NCBI GenBank assembly: GCA_016794625.1
Contig: JAEUGY010000091.1
Location: 1 to 46,211 of the forward strand
Direction: 5' to 3'
DNA length: 46,211 nucleotides
Source of the DNA: Opitutaceae bacterium
GTDB taxonomy: Bacteria; Verrucomicrobiota; Verrucomicrobiia; Opitutales; Opitutaceae
A model generated the notes under the pieces. It did no database searches, was not told the origin of the DNA, and was given only the letters and a program-made list of their open reading frames with translations. Shown here in pieces: positions 1-10,400 of the stretch; within the stretch, counting starts at the first letter, position 1, and each line of letters begins with the position of its first letter. Position numbers and translations under genes: made by a program.

Positions 1-1428
1 CAGCAGGCGCTGGGTTTCTTTCACCAGCGGCGTGCCGGCGGTGTCGCGATGCGCCATGGCGTAGAGCCGGCCGCGCTTGCTCTTGGCCCAGCCCTGACCC
101 CAGTCCGAGAAATAGAGGCGTCCATCGGTGCCGAAATCGACATCGGTTGGCAGCGTGCCGGAGACGAACGACTCCTGACGGGCCATCTTGAAGAAGGCGC
201 CATCGGGTTGGAGCTGGTAAAGGTAAATGCCACTGGTGGTGAAGGAGCCCTTGAAGTGACACATGAAGAAGGCACCTCGGAATGACTCGGGCAGTCCCGT
301 GCCGGGGTAGTGGGTCAAACCGGAAGGACCGTCCGCGGTGTTGACGATGGGAGGCAGGAGGTAGGCGGCCTGACCCTCGAAGTAAGGGACCCAAAGGCGT
401 TCGAGGTTCCACGGGCCGGCCTTGCCCAGCGGACTGTGCTGGTAGCCCACGCGCCAGCCACTGTCGCCGCCTTCCACGACATACACGAAACGCTCGACGT
501 CGCCCTGATCGCAGTCGTTGTCACCCGTGAACAGATTGCCGAAGTCATCAAAGGCGAGTTCCTGCGGATTGCGCAGACCAGTGTGGACGAGCTCCATTTC
601 GCTCCCGTCGGGATTGCAGCGGAACACGGCGCCCATGTCGGCGCTGTCGATGACCGTGCCTTCCTTGGTGCGCACCCGCGCGCCGCGGTCGCCGAAGGAG
701 AAGTAGAGTTTGCCGTCGGGCCCCATGATGAGACCGTGGGAGTCGTGGCCGGTGAAACCAAAGCGCACGCCGTACCCATGGCTGATCGAGGTCCGGCCGG
801 TCGATTTTCCGGCCGCGTCAGGTCCCTTCAGTTTCCACAGGTGGGGCATGTTGGTGAACCAGACCTCGCCCTCGCGGGCGAGCACGCCGGACGCGATGCC
901 ATCGAGCGCGTCGTTGAAGCCCTCGGCAAAGATGCTGGAGGTGTCGGCCACCCCGTCGCCATTCGTGTCCACCACCCGGCGCAGGATTTCGGATTCCTTG
1001 GACAGCTCTGCTTTGCCCTCGGTGCCGAACTGATCGAGGATCAGTTGACTGCGGTCCTCGACGGACCGGGCGGCGAGGTCCTGTTCCAACATCGGCATGT
1101 AGTCCCGGATATCGAGCACGCTCGACCGGTAGCGATACGTTTCGGCCACATAGACCGCGTTCTTTTCGTCAAAACCGAAGGCCACCGGATTGGCCAGCAG
1201 CGGCTCCGCGGCAAAGAGCGACACCGAAAACTCGGCGGGCACCTTGAAACGCCGCAAGGCCTGCTGCGGCTCGTCCGAAGCGGCCGCCACCACTGGAGCG
1301 GCGGCGCGATCCATGACATTGAGCGTGAGAAGCCCCTTGCTTCCAGGAGTTTGAGCTGAGGCCAGGGGGGAGAGGACCAGCGCGACGGCAAGAACGAGGC
1401 ACGCGCGGACGTGGGGAGAGCGACGCAT
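1..1428 (-). CDS. PVC-type membrane-bound dehydrogenase-like protein, C-terminus cut by window edge
   Basis: Frame open from an ATG at 1428 down to base 1 without a stop: 476 codons, C-terminus missing. The N-terminus is a clear signal peptide (MRRSPHVRACLVLAVALV, cleavage near SAQ). The rest reads as the Verrucomicrobium/Pirellula-type dehydrogenase beta-propeller: 'RRVVDTNGDGVADTS', 'HGLIMGPDGKLYFSFGDRG', 'HTGLRNPQELAFDDFGNLF', 'GDNDCDQGD' and 'GRLYFSDWGQGW'. These exported proteins resemble PQQ-dependent sugar dehydrogenases and usually carry HEAT-like repeats and a CxxCH cytochrome domain at the C-terminus; those parts would lie outside the window. It follows the sulfatase by 111 bp on the same strand, so the two are probably co-transcribed. 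Substrate unknown. Confidence 0.85.
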   Translation of the reverse strand, partial: MRRSPHVRACLVLAVALVLSPLASAQTPGSKGLLTLNVMDRAAAPVVAAASDEPQQALRRFKVPAEFSVSLFAAEPLLANPVAFGFDEKNAVYVAETYRYRSSVLDIRDYMPMLEQDLAARSVEDRSQLILDQFGTEGKAELSKESEILRRVVDTNGDGVADTSSIFAEGFNDALDGIASGVLAREGEVWFTNMPHLWKLKGPDAAGKSTGRTSISHGYGVRFGFTGHDSHGLIMGPDGKLYFSFGDRGARVRTKEGTVIDSADMGAVFRCNPDGSEMELVHTGLRNPQELAFDDFGNLFTGDNDCDQGDVERFVYVVEGGDSGWRVGYQHSPLGKAGPWNLERLWVPYFEGQAAYLLPPIVNTADGPSGLTHYPGTGLPESFRGAFFMCHFKGSFTTSGIYLYQLQPDGAFFKMARQESFVSGTLPTDVDFGTDGRLYFSDWGQGWAKSKRGRLYAMAHRDTAGTPLVKETQRLL

Positions 1429-1539
1429 AGAAGCCGGCGAACCTAGGCAGAGCCGGTGCCAAGGCAAGGAACGGATGCGAAATCCGTGGCTGACAATTTC
1501 CGCGGGCCGCGGAATCGGCCTTTCCCGATGGCGCATCGC

Positions 1540-3141
1540 CTACTGAGGCTTGTGCGCGCCCCGACCGGCGGCCGCGTCGCGCTCGGCGGCGCTCAGGGTG
1601 CGATTGAAGGTGGCCCCGAAGCCCACGGTCTGCCGGTAGGGGTAATCTTGCCACGGGTCGCGGCCTTCCACGCGGGGATCACCGGTCTGCGCGAGGTAAC
1701 CGCGTAGCTGTTGCCAGAGGTTTTCGCGGATCGCGCGCCGCGCGGGATCGGCCGCGAGGTTGTGGATCTGATGGGGATCGTTGCGCACGTCGTAAAGTTC
1801 CTCGGCCGGGCGTCGGCCGTAGCAGAGTTCATAGTGCGTAGGAAAGCGCCGCTGATTGGCGGGGTCCTCGAGGAAGTCCTTGATGGGTGCGCCATCGACG
1901 TCGCCGTGAAACGTCTTGTTGGACGAGACGAAATCGGGTCCGCCGGTGGGCCAGCGGTCCGGCGCGAAATTGCGAATGTAGAGGTAGTCGGCGGTGCGCA
2001 CGGCGCGCATGGGGTAGGTCGCTCCGTTGGGTCGGCACCACGTGTGGCGCTCGGAACCAAAATAGGCGTGCGTCCGCGCGGGGTCGATGTGACCGGAACC
2101 GGTGGCGCTCAACACCGGGATCAGGCTGCGTCCAGTGAGGCTGGCGGGCAGCGCAAGCCCGGCGGCCGCCAGGAAGGTGGGTGCGAAATCGATGTGGCTG
2201 ACGAAATCGTCGATCACCCGACCGGCGGGAATACGGCCCGGCCAGCGGACGGCGAGCGGCATGCGCACGCCGGGATCGTAGAGGGTGGTTTTCGCACGGG
2301 GGAAGGGCATGCCGTTGTCGCTGGTGACCACGATCACGGTGTTGTCCAGTTCGCCACGGGCCGAGAGGGCGGCGAGGACCCGCGTGAGCTGGGCGTCGAA
2401 CCAGTCGATCTCCTGGGCGTAGTCGAGGAGGTCGCTGCGGATTTCCGGTGTATCCGGCCAGTAGGGCGGCACGGTGACTTCGGACGGGTCCTTGCCGGCG
2501 CGCAGGCCAGCCCCCGCCTCGTACACGCGGTGCGGCTCGGTCGCGCCGAGCCAGAAGAAAAACGGGGCTCCCGCCGGCCGGTCGCGGAGGAAGTCCTCGA
2601 AGTTGGCGGCGTAGTCGCGCGCATCGAGCGCGACGTGGGGCGCGGGCGCGTGGAGGCGCGTGTTGTACTCGCGACCGAGGGGATGGCGTTTTAGGCCGCC
2701 CGCCTGCCATTCGCCCGGCCCCCAGCCCTTGCCGGTGAAGCCGGTGAAGTAACCGGCATCCTGCAGCAGGTGGGGGAAGAGCGGATACTCGGGCGGGAGC
2801 GTGCCGTAGAGCACCCCCGCTTCGCCGATCTGCCAGATGTGGCGCCCGGTCAGAATGGCACTCCGCGATGGCGTGCACGACGGACTCGCGCAGAAGGAAT
2901 GCGTGAACCGGGCGCCCTCCCGCGCGATGCGGTCGAAGGCCGGGGTGCGCACTGTGCGTCCACCGCCCACGCCGGTGTCGCGCCACGATTGGTCATCGCT
3001 GATCACGAAGAGGATGTTGGGCCGGCGAGAGACGGACGTCTCCGCGGCGTGAGCCGCGAGCAACAGCCCGAGGAGTGCAAAGATGTATCGCGTGGGTGGG
3101 ATCCAGACGCGGAGACGGCGGGCAAGGAGCGCGGAAGGCAT
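1540..3141 (-). CDS. Exported sulfatase (type I, Cys-type formylglycine motif)
   Basis: 533 residues from the ATG at 3141. An in-frame ATG at 3297 adds 52 low-quality residues, so I chose the start directly before a signal-like segment (PTRYIFALLGLLLAAHAAE). The alkaline phosphatase/sulfatase fold opens with 'RPNILFVISDDQSW', whose Asp pair (D49, D50) binds the metal. The signature 'CTPSRSAILTGRH' has the catalytic Cys (C89) that must be converted to formylglycine by an FGE or anSME enzyme; none is encoded here. Further conserved pieces are 'TVIVVTSDNGMPFPR', 'LYDPGVRMPLAVRWPGR' and 'HIDFAPTFLAAAGL'. Family members remove sulfate from glycans or other sulfate esters in the periplasm. It is divergent from the AraC-type regulator, a plausible controller. 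The substrate cannot be told from sequence. Confidence 0.92.
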   Translation of the reverse strand: MPSALLARRLRVWIPPTRYIFALLGLLLAAHAAETSVSRRPNILFVISDDQSWRDTGVGGGRTVRTPAFDRIAREGARFTHSFCASPSCTPSRSAILTGRHIWQIGEAGVLYGTLPPEYPLFPHLLQDAGYFTGFTGKGWGPGEWQAGGLKRHPLGREYNTRLHAPAPHVALDARDYAANFEDFLRDRPAGAPFFFWLGATEPHRVYEAGAGLRAGKDPSEVTVPPYWPDTPEIRSDLLDYAQEIDWFDAQLTRVLAALSARGELDNTVIVVTSDNGMPFPRAKTTLYDPGVRMPLAVRWPGRIPAGRVIDDFVSHIDFAPTFLAAAGLALPASLTGRSLIPVLSATGSGHIDPARTHAYFGSERHTWCRPNGATYPMRAVRTADYLYIRNFAPDRWPTGGPDFVSSNKTFHGDVDGAPIKDFLEDPANQRRFPTHYELCYGRRPAEELYDVRNDPHQIHNLAADPARRAIRENLWQQLRGYLAQTGDPRVEGRDPWQDYPYRQTVGFGATFNRTLSAAERDAAAGRGAHKPQ

Positions 3142-3539
3142 GGGGCAGGGGTAGGAGATCGGAACGTCACGAACACCCGGTTCCAGTGCGCACGCAGATG
3201 GGCGGGCCGGCAACCGGAATTCCGCGCGCGACCGCCGGTTCCTGCCGTTGGCCGGGCGGCGGCGGATAGAGAACAGAGGTGTGAGTAAGTGATTCAATGT
3301 GAGGTATTAAATGACGCTTGGTTTTTTCTGCGCTTCGGCCTCCCCACGCACGCGCGGCATTGGGATCGGAGGAGAATCCGGGCTTGGAGCGTGCCATGAT
3401 CCCTCGGCGTCGGTGGGCTTCCGGAGCGGACGTGCACCACGCTCAGTTCGTTTCCGCGGAGTCTTGCCGATCCGGAGGAGGGGGCCTAGGCTCGTGCGTT
3501 CATGGGGCTTTGTTTCGATTCCTTCGCACCGCTGTGGTG
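3142..3539. other. Intergenic region between divergent sulfatase and AraC-type regulator
   Basis: About 400 bp with no convincing gene. Open frames run through it, including upstream extensions of both flanking genes, but their composition is not protein-like. It must hold promoters for both directions. An AT-richer patch at about 3290-3335 is the likeliest promoter zone. I could not identify a sigma-70 pair or a direct repeat for an AraC-type regulator with confidence. Confidence 0.4.
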
Positions 3540-4271
3540 ATGACCTCCCTCCACGCATCCCTTCGCTGCATCGGCGCGGCGGCGTCCGAGGTGGTCATCC
3601 TTTGTGACGCTCTCGAGGATGTGCCGCTCTGGATCAAGGATGTGGCGGGACACTATCAGTGGGTGAACCGCTCGTTCCTGCTCAATTTCGGGCTGGAGAA
3701 TCGCGACGAGGTGCTGGGCAAGACGGACTTTGATTTGTGTGCCCCGCAGCTGGCCGAGCTCTACCGGGTCGATGACGAACGGGTGCTGGCGGGCGAGCGG
3801 ATCGTGGGGCGGGTCGAATTGATCGGCCGGTATGACCACACCTCGCGGTGGTGCTCGACGACCAAGATTCCGTTGCATGACCCGAAAGGGCGCGTCGTGG
3901 GCACGGCGGGGATCACGCGTCCGCTCAACGGCGTGGCCAAAACCACCCGGGGCGAGCCGCTCAGCCTGGCGATCCAGCTGATCAGCGAAGGGGTGGGGCG
4001 CTCCGTTTCCAATCTGCAGCTCGCGCAGGCCTGCGGGCTTTCCCTGCGGGCGTTCGAGCGCCAGTTCCGGGCCAGCTACCGGTGCACGCCGCAGCACTAT
4101 GTCCGACAGTTGCGGGTGCGGTTGTCGTGTCACGCCTTGGTCAACACCCGCAAAAGCCTGGCGGATATTGCCACGGAATTCGGGTTTGCCGACCAAAGTC
4201 ACTTCAATCGCGAATTCCGCCGGTTGTTGAGCGAAACGCCGCGCAGCTACCGCGAGCGACACCAGGCCTGA
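3540..4271 (+). CDS. PAS-domain AraC-family transcriptional regulator
   Basis: 243 residues from the ATG at 3540 (MTSLHASLRCIG). The frame stays open upstream to 3318, but that part is arginine- and glycine-rich and unlike the family. Residues about 20-130 form a PAS-like sensor: 'VPLWIKDVAGHYQWVNRSFL', 'LGKTDFDL' and 'GTAGITRPLNG'. Residues about 140-243 form the AraC double helix-turn-helix: 'LAQACGLSLRAFERQF' then 'SLADIATEFGFADQSHFNREF', closing with 'RSYRERH'. PAS-AraC regulators respond to a small ligand or redox state instead of a cupin-bound sugar. Divergence from the sulfatase/dehydrogenase pair suggests local regulation of it (inference). The start codon is the least certain point; ATG 3396 is an alternative. 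Confidence 0.85.
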   Translation: MTSLHASLRCIGAAASEVVILCDALEDVPLWIKDVAGHYQWVNRSFLLNFGLENRDEVLGKTDFDLCAPQLAELYRVDDERVLAGERIVGRVELIGRYDHTSRWCSTTKIPLHDPKGRVVGTAGITRPLNGVAKTTRGEPLSLAIQLISEGVGRSVSNLQLAQACGLSLRAFERQFRASYRCTPQHYVRQLRVRLSCHALVNTRKSLADIATEFGFADQSHFNREFRRLLSETPRSYRERHQA

Positions 4272-4290
4272 GCCGGCGCGCCTGTTGTAG

Positions 4291-4540
4291 GCGGCCTCGT
4301 TGAGGCCGCAACGACCGCTCCACGAACCCCGGGGATTCCGGCTTCGTGTTGGCAATGCTCAGCCAAGGCACGATCTAGCCAACAAGGCGCCTCCCTCCCC
4401 GGGGTTCGTTCCGCTGGGTGGTGGGTCTGCGACGATACCGCGGGCGCAGAGGGCGGGACCGAGGGTCCCGTCGCGGCCTCGGCGAGGCCACCTCCAACGG
4501 GAGTGAGACCCGTTCCGGTGGAGGTGGGGTCGCCGACCCC
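4291..4540. repeat. String of short GC-rich palindromes (intergenic palindrome family, copy 1)
   Basis: Hairpins follow the regulator gene: GCGGCCTC-gtt-GAGGCCGC at 4291-4309, GGGACC-gag-GGTCCC at 4455-4469, GGCCTC-ggc-GAGGCC at 4475-4489 and GGGGTC-gcc-GACCCC at 4526-4540. Each has a 6-8 bp stem and a 3-base loop. The stretch 4451-4500 is repeated as its reverse complement at 45816-45865 with 49 of 50 bases matching. There is no T-run, so these are not classical terminators. They resemble REP-like or nested-palindrome intergenic elements. Confidence 0.75.
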
Positions 4541-4812
4541 GCGGGGATGGGCGTGCGATGCCACGATGGGCATATCATGGGACGCGCCGCTGTGTTTCCA
4601 TGGGCTTGCCGCTATTCTACAAAAAAATGCCGTCGAGATCCTAGCCAAGCGGAGGTCGGTCGGCTAGGGTAGGGTGTCCTTTTCCGGGACCCCTTGCCCC
4701 ATGCCCCGTCCTGTTCGATGCTGCCGACCTGCAGAGGTGATTCGTCGTTGCCCCTGCTCCGGTCGCTCACCCGATCGGGGCGGACGCGGGTCCAACCTCG
4801 TTCGTCGTTCTG
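4541..4812. other. Non-coding stretch, no feature recognised
   Basis: The sequence between the palindromes and the small ORF at 4813 holds no convincing gene or RNA. A minus-strand frame at 4612-4962 lacks protein-like composition. A short A-run (about 4620-4627) is the only AT-rich landmark. Confidence 0.4.
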
Positions 4813-5007
4813 ATGCGTTCTGTCACTTCCCTGAAAACGGTTAAGTCCAAGGTCCGTCCGCTCGTCGAGGCCGCCCTTGCCGACGGTGGTGGCCTGCTCC
4901 GCCTCGCGCCCTGCTGGGTGCCGCGGTCCTTCCTTCAGCCGGGCAAACGCCTGAAGCTGCACCCCGACGCACCCGCGATGGGCGCGTATCGTAGCAATCC
5001 ATTTTGA
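4813..5007 (+). pseudogene. Short ORF resembling the truncated N-terminus of a larger enzyme
   Basis: 64 codons, ATG at 4813. The first 52 or so residues look like real protein, with strong GC bias at third positions and a structured-looking piece 'LAPCWVPRSFLQPGKRLKLH'. The frame then ends abruptly in 'PDAPAMGAYRSNPF'. The impression is of a gene start (perhaps a phosphomannose-isomerase or cupin-like enzyme, recalled only loosely) that has lost its remainder by deletion. It ends 32 bp before the isomerase-like gene and might instead be a small leader gene of that operon. I cannot assign a function. Confidence 0.35.
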
Positions 5008-5039
5008 TAGTGGTTCACCCTTAATCCCTCGTTCATCCT

Positions 5040-6083
<1,044 letters not shown>

Positions 6084-6105
6084 GACACCCAAACTCCTTC
6101 TGACG

Positions 6106-7251
6106 ATGAAACCTCTCAATGTTGGCATGATCGGCTACGGCTTCATGGGCCGGGCACACTCGAACGCGTTCCGCAAGGTGCGCAATTTTTTCCCCGGTGA
6201 CTACCATCCGGTGCTGAAGGCGGCCTGCGGCCGCGACGGCGCCAAGGCCAAGGCCTTTGCGGATACGTGGGGCTACGAATCGGTCGAGACCGATTGGAAG
6301 CAGCTCATCGCCCGCGATGATATCGACCTGATCGACATCGCCGCCCCCAACAATGTGCACGCCGAGATCGCGCTCGCCGCGGCCAAGGCCGGCAAGATGA
6401 TCCTTTGCGAGAAACCTCTCGCGATGAACCCCGCCGAGGCGTTGCGCATGGTCAAGGCGGTCGAAAAGGCCAAGGTGCCGAATATGGTGTGGTACAATTA
6501 CCGCCGCATCCCGGCGGTCACTCTCGCCAAGGCGCTCATCGACGAGGGCAAACTGGGGAAGATCTTCCACTACCGCGCCAAGTTCCTCCAGGACTGGACA
6601 ATTTCGGCGGATGTGCCGCAGGGCGGTCCGGGGACCTGGCGCCTCGACGCGTCCATCGCCGGCAGCGGAGTGACCGGCGACCTGCTCGCGCACTGCATCG
6701 ACACCGCGATGTGGCTGAACGGCGAGATCGCGACGGTCAGCGCCATGACGGAGACCTTCGTCAAGCAGCGCAAACACGCCGCCACCGGCAAGGTGGCCAA
6801 GGTGGAGATCGATGACGCCAGCGCCTTCCTCGCCCGTTTCTCCAACGGCTCCCTCGCCACGTTCGAGGCGACCCGGTACGCCCGGGGTCACAAGGCCCTC
6901 TACACCTTCGAGATCAATGGCGAACATGGCTCGCTCTTCTGGGACCTCCACGATCTCCACCGCCTGCAGTGGTTTGACCACCGCGATCCCGGCATCGTCC
7001 GCGGCTGGCGCTCCATCCATGTCAGCGACGGCGACCAGCCCTACATGAAGAACTGGTGGGTGCCCGGCTTGCAGATTGGATACGAACACTCGTTCGTGCA
7101 CCAAGTGGCCGACTTCCTCCAGGGCCTGCAGGACGGAAAGCCCGCCGCTCCGACCTTCCGTGACGGCCTGGGCACCGATCTGGTGACCGACGCCGTGCTC
7201 GCCTCCGCGCGCAGCGGCCGCTGGGTCAAGGTCAAGTCGGCCCGGGCCTGA
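6106..7251 (+). CDS. Gfo/Idh/MocA family NAD(P)-dependent oxidoreductase
   Basis: 381 residues, ATG at 6106. The N-terminal Rossmann fold carries 'VGMIGYGFMGRAHSNAF' (residues about 6-22) and the family hallmark 'CEKPLAMNP' with E102-K103-P104, whose Lys is catalytic. The C-terminal alpha/beta domain includes 'GGPGTWRLDASIAGSGVTGD' and 'LAHCIDTAMWLNG', with the His of the usual substrate site. There is no Tat or Sec signal, so it is cytoplasmic, unlike many PVC homologues that are exported. Such enzymes oxidise or reduce a sugar or cyclitol hydroxyl, often at C3. The 22 bp spacing from the isomerase-like gene indicates an operon. The exact substrate is not deducible. Confidence 0.93.
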   Translation: MKPLNVGMIGYGFMGRAHSNAFRKVRNFFPGDYHPVLKAACGRDGAKAKAFADTWGYESVETDWKQLIARDDIDLIDIAAPNNVHAEIALAAAKAGKMILCEKPLAMNPAEALRMVKAVEKAKVPNMVWYNYRRIPAVTLAKALIDEGKLGKIFHYRAKFLQDWTISADVPQGGPGTWRLDASIAGSGVTGDLLAHCIDTAMWLNGEIATVSAMTETFVKQRKHAATGKVAKVEIDDASAFLARFSNGSLATFEATRYARGHKALYTFEINGEHGSLFWDLHDLHRLQWFDHRDPGIVRGWRSIHVSDGDQPYMKNWWVPGLQIGYEHSFVHQVADFLQGLQDGKPAAPTFRDGLGTDLVTDAVLASARSGRWVKVKSARA

Positions 7252-7270
7252 GCCCCGGGACGACACCCGC

Positions 7271-7349
7271 CGGATGTGTCCGCCGCCGTTCGTCACGTCG
7301 CTGCCCTGCGCCGCGCGCTTGCTGAACGCCTGGCCGGCGGACACATCCG
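7271..7349. repeat. Perfect 15-bp inverted repeat in the gap before the large fusion gene
   Basis: CGGATGTGTCCGCCG at 7271-7285 is exactly complementary to CGGCGGACACATCCG at 7335-7349, with 49 bases between. It lies between the oxidoreductase stop (7251) and the fusion gene start (7489). There is no T-run. It may be an attenuating mRNA structure, a factor-dependent terminator or a protein-binding site. The remainder of 7252-7488 shows nothing else recognisable. Confidence 0.6.
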
Positions 7350-7488
7350 ACCTGTCCGTTGATCCCCCGCCCGTCGCGGCGTTCCCTCGAGGGCCCCTTT
7401 TTCTCAGGATAGCCTTCAATTCCCCGGTGTCGGCGCGGAGGTTTCCGCGCCGATTCCGCCTTTCCTTTCCCTTTTTCGAACCCTCGCG

Positions 7489-10400
7489 ATGATCCGGACC
7501 CTCTTTCTTCTGCTTTTGGCCGCCGCCGGCTGGCCCCTGCTGGCCGCCCCCACCTCCCTCGTCCTGCTGCCCCCGGGCGGAGCCAAACCCGTCGCCCATG
7601 TCGTGCTGCTCTCGGGTGACGAGGAGTACCGCGGCGAGGAAGCGCTCCCCATGCTGGCGAAGATTCTCAGCCAGCGGCATGGCTTCAAGTGCACGGTGCT
7701 GTTCCCGCTCGACCCGGACGGCACCATCAACCCGGACAACCAGAAGTCGTTGCCCGACGCCGCCGCCCTCGAGACGGCGGATGTCATCGTCATGGCGTTG
7801 CGTTTCCGCGTCTGGCCCGACGAGGCCATGACGCAGTTCGTGCGCGCGTTTGAGCGTGGCGTTCCGATGGTGGCCCTGCGCACGTCGACCCACCCGTTTA
7901 ACTTCCCCGCCGGCAATCGTTGGAACGAGTATTCCTGGAATCGCAAGGACGGCCGCTTCCCGGGCGGTTTCGGCAAGGCCGTGCTCGGCGAAACCTGGGT
8001 CAGCCACTGGGGCCGGCACAAGGTTGAGGCCACCCGGACTGTGGTGGAGCCGGGAGCAGCCACCAGCCCGCTCCTCCGCGGCGTGCAGGAGATTTTTGGC
8101 GACAGCGACGTGTATGAAGCGTATCCGCCCGCGGATGCCACCGTGCTCCTGCGCGGCCTCGTGCTCAAAGGCATGAAGCCCGGGGACGAACCGGCCGATT
8201 ACCGGAAGAAACGGGCGACCGACAAGGTCGAGCAGGCCGTCAATGCCCCGCCCATGCCGGTGGCTTGGACCCGCCTGCACCGCCATGAGTCAGGTGTCAC
8301 CAACCGCGTCTTCTGCACCACGCTCGGGGCCGCGACCGATTTGCTGGACGAAGACCTGCGGCGCCTCGTCGTGAACGCCGTTTTCTGGGGCCTGGACCGT
8401 CCCGTTCCCGCCAGCGCCGACGTCCGGGTCGTCGATCCGTACCAACCCCTCATGTACGGATTCAAGGCCTACCGCCTGGGCCTGACACCCGCCGACTACG
8501 CGCTGGGCCGCGAGGTGCCGCCCGGACATCCACGCCCGTCGCCGACCCCGCCTCCGCCCCCCGCGCCCAAGGCTGCGGTTGCGCCCGCCCCGGTGACTCC
8601 GGTCGCCGTGCCTGCGGCGGCCGCCACCGCCCGCACCGCGGTCACGGCCGCCCCGGCGCCCGTGGCCGCCGGGACTGGCTTTCAGTTCAATCTCAACGAC
8701 CGCGTGGCGTTCATTGGCAACGGGCTGGCGGATCGCATGCAGCATCATGGCTGGCTCGAGACCATGATCCATGCACGCCATCCCTCGCATCAGATCTCCG
8801 TGCGCAACCTCGCGGTGGCCGGCGATGAGGTGGTCGATCGCGCGCGCTCGAAGGACTTCGGCACGCCGGACGACTGGCTGACCAAGGTGCAGGCGGATGT
8901 CGTGTTTGCATTTTTCGGCTACAACGAAGCCTTTGCCGGACCGGAAGGTCTGCCCCGGTTCCGCGAGAACCTGGCCCGCTTCATCCAGGAGACGCGGAAG
9001 AAGTCCTACAATGGACTTGGCGCGCCGCGCCTGGTCGTTTTCTCGCCGATTGCGGTCGAGCGACACCCGGATCCGAATTTTGAGTACAAGCCGGAGCTGC
9101 AGGCGAACCTCGCCGCCTACACGCGGGCGATGTCGGAAATCTGCCGCGACCAGGCCGGCGTCACCTTTGTCGACCTCTTCACCCCGTCCCAGGAACTCTT
9201 CGCCGAGGCCGCCCGCATGTCGCAGCCGCCCCTGACCATCAACGGGGTGCACTTGAACGAGGCCGGCGAAGGCCGGCTCGCCGCCCGCATCTATCCGGCC
9301 CTCCTCGGCGCCGCCGCCCCGGACCTCGCCACCCCTGAGGGCCAGGCCTTGCGCGCCGCCGTGAACAAGAAGAACACCCTCTGGCATGGGCGCTACCGCA
9401 CGGTCGACGGCTACAATGTCTACGGCGACCGCTCCAAGATCGCCTATGTTTCCCATCCCGATTTGCCCAAGATCACCAATACGCAGATCATGATGGAGGA
9501 GATGGCGCAGCGCGACGTCATGACGGCCAACCAGGAGCGGCGCGTTTGGGCGCTCGCCGCCGGCAAGACCGGTCCCGTTGAGATGCTCCCGCTGCCGGTC
9601 GTGACGGCGTTCGGCACGAACAAGCCGGGTCCGAACATCGACGGCACCTATCCGTTCATCGACGGCGACGAGGCGATCAGCCTCATGACGCTCGCCCCGG
9701 GTCTCAAGGCCAACCTCTTCGCCAGCGAGAAGCAGTTCCCCGAGCTGGCGAAGGCGGTGCAGATGAATTTCGACACCCGCGGACGGCTCTGGGTCGCCGT
9801 CTGGCCCAGTTACCCGGAACTCACGCCGACCGCACGCGTGACCGACAAGATCCTCATCCTCGAGGACACCAACCGTGATGGACGGGCTGATACGTGCACC
9901 ACCTTCCTCGACGGCTTGAACTGCCCGACCGGCTTCCAGTTCTTCAAGGACGGCATCCTGCTGATGCAGGCCCCGGATCTCTGGTTCGTGCGCGACACCG
10001 ACGGCGACGGCCGGGGCGACTGGAAAGAGCGCGTGCTCATGGGTCTCGACTCCGCGGACTCCCATCACACCGCCAACTCCCTCATCTACGAGCCGGGTGG
10101 CGCCATCCTGTTGAGCGACGGTGTGTTTCACCGGTCGCAGGTCGAGACGGTCAATGGCGTCGTGCGCAACATCGACGGTGCCATTTACCGCTACGAGCCC
10201 CTCACGGCCCGGTTCGAGACCTATGTACCGTACGCCTTCGCCAATCCCCACGGCCGCGCCTTCGACTACTGGGGCAACGACCTGATCACCGACGCGACCG
10301 GTAACAACACCTATTTCGGTCCCGCCTTCAGCGGCAAACTCGACTATCCCGCCAAGCACCCCCGCATGCGCGAGGTCTGGACGCGGCCCTCGCGACCCTC

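Noticed and set aside
4291..4309. Hairpin after the PAS-AraC gene as an intrinsic terminator
   Set aside because: Strong stem but no following T-run, and it belongs to the dispersed palindrome family.
4612..4962. Minus-strand frame of about 116 codons in the gap before the isomerase-like gene
   Set aside because: No protein-like composition or recognisable motif, and it overlaps the more plausible plus-strand small ORF.
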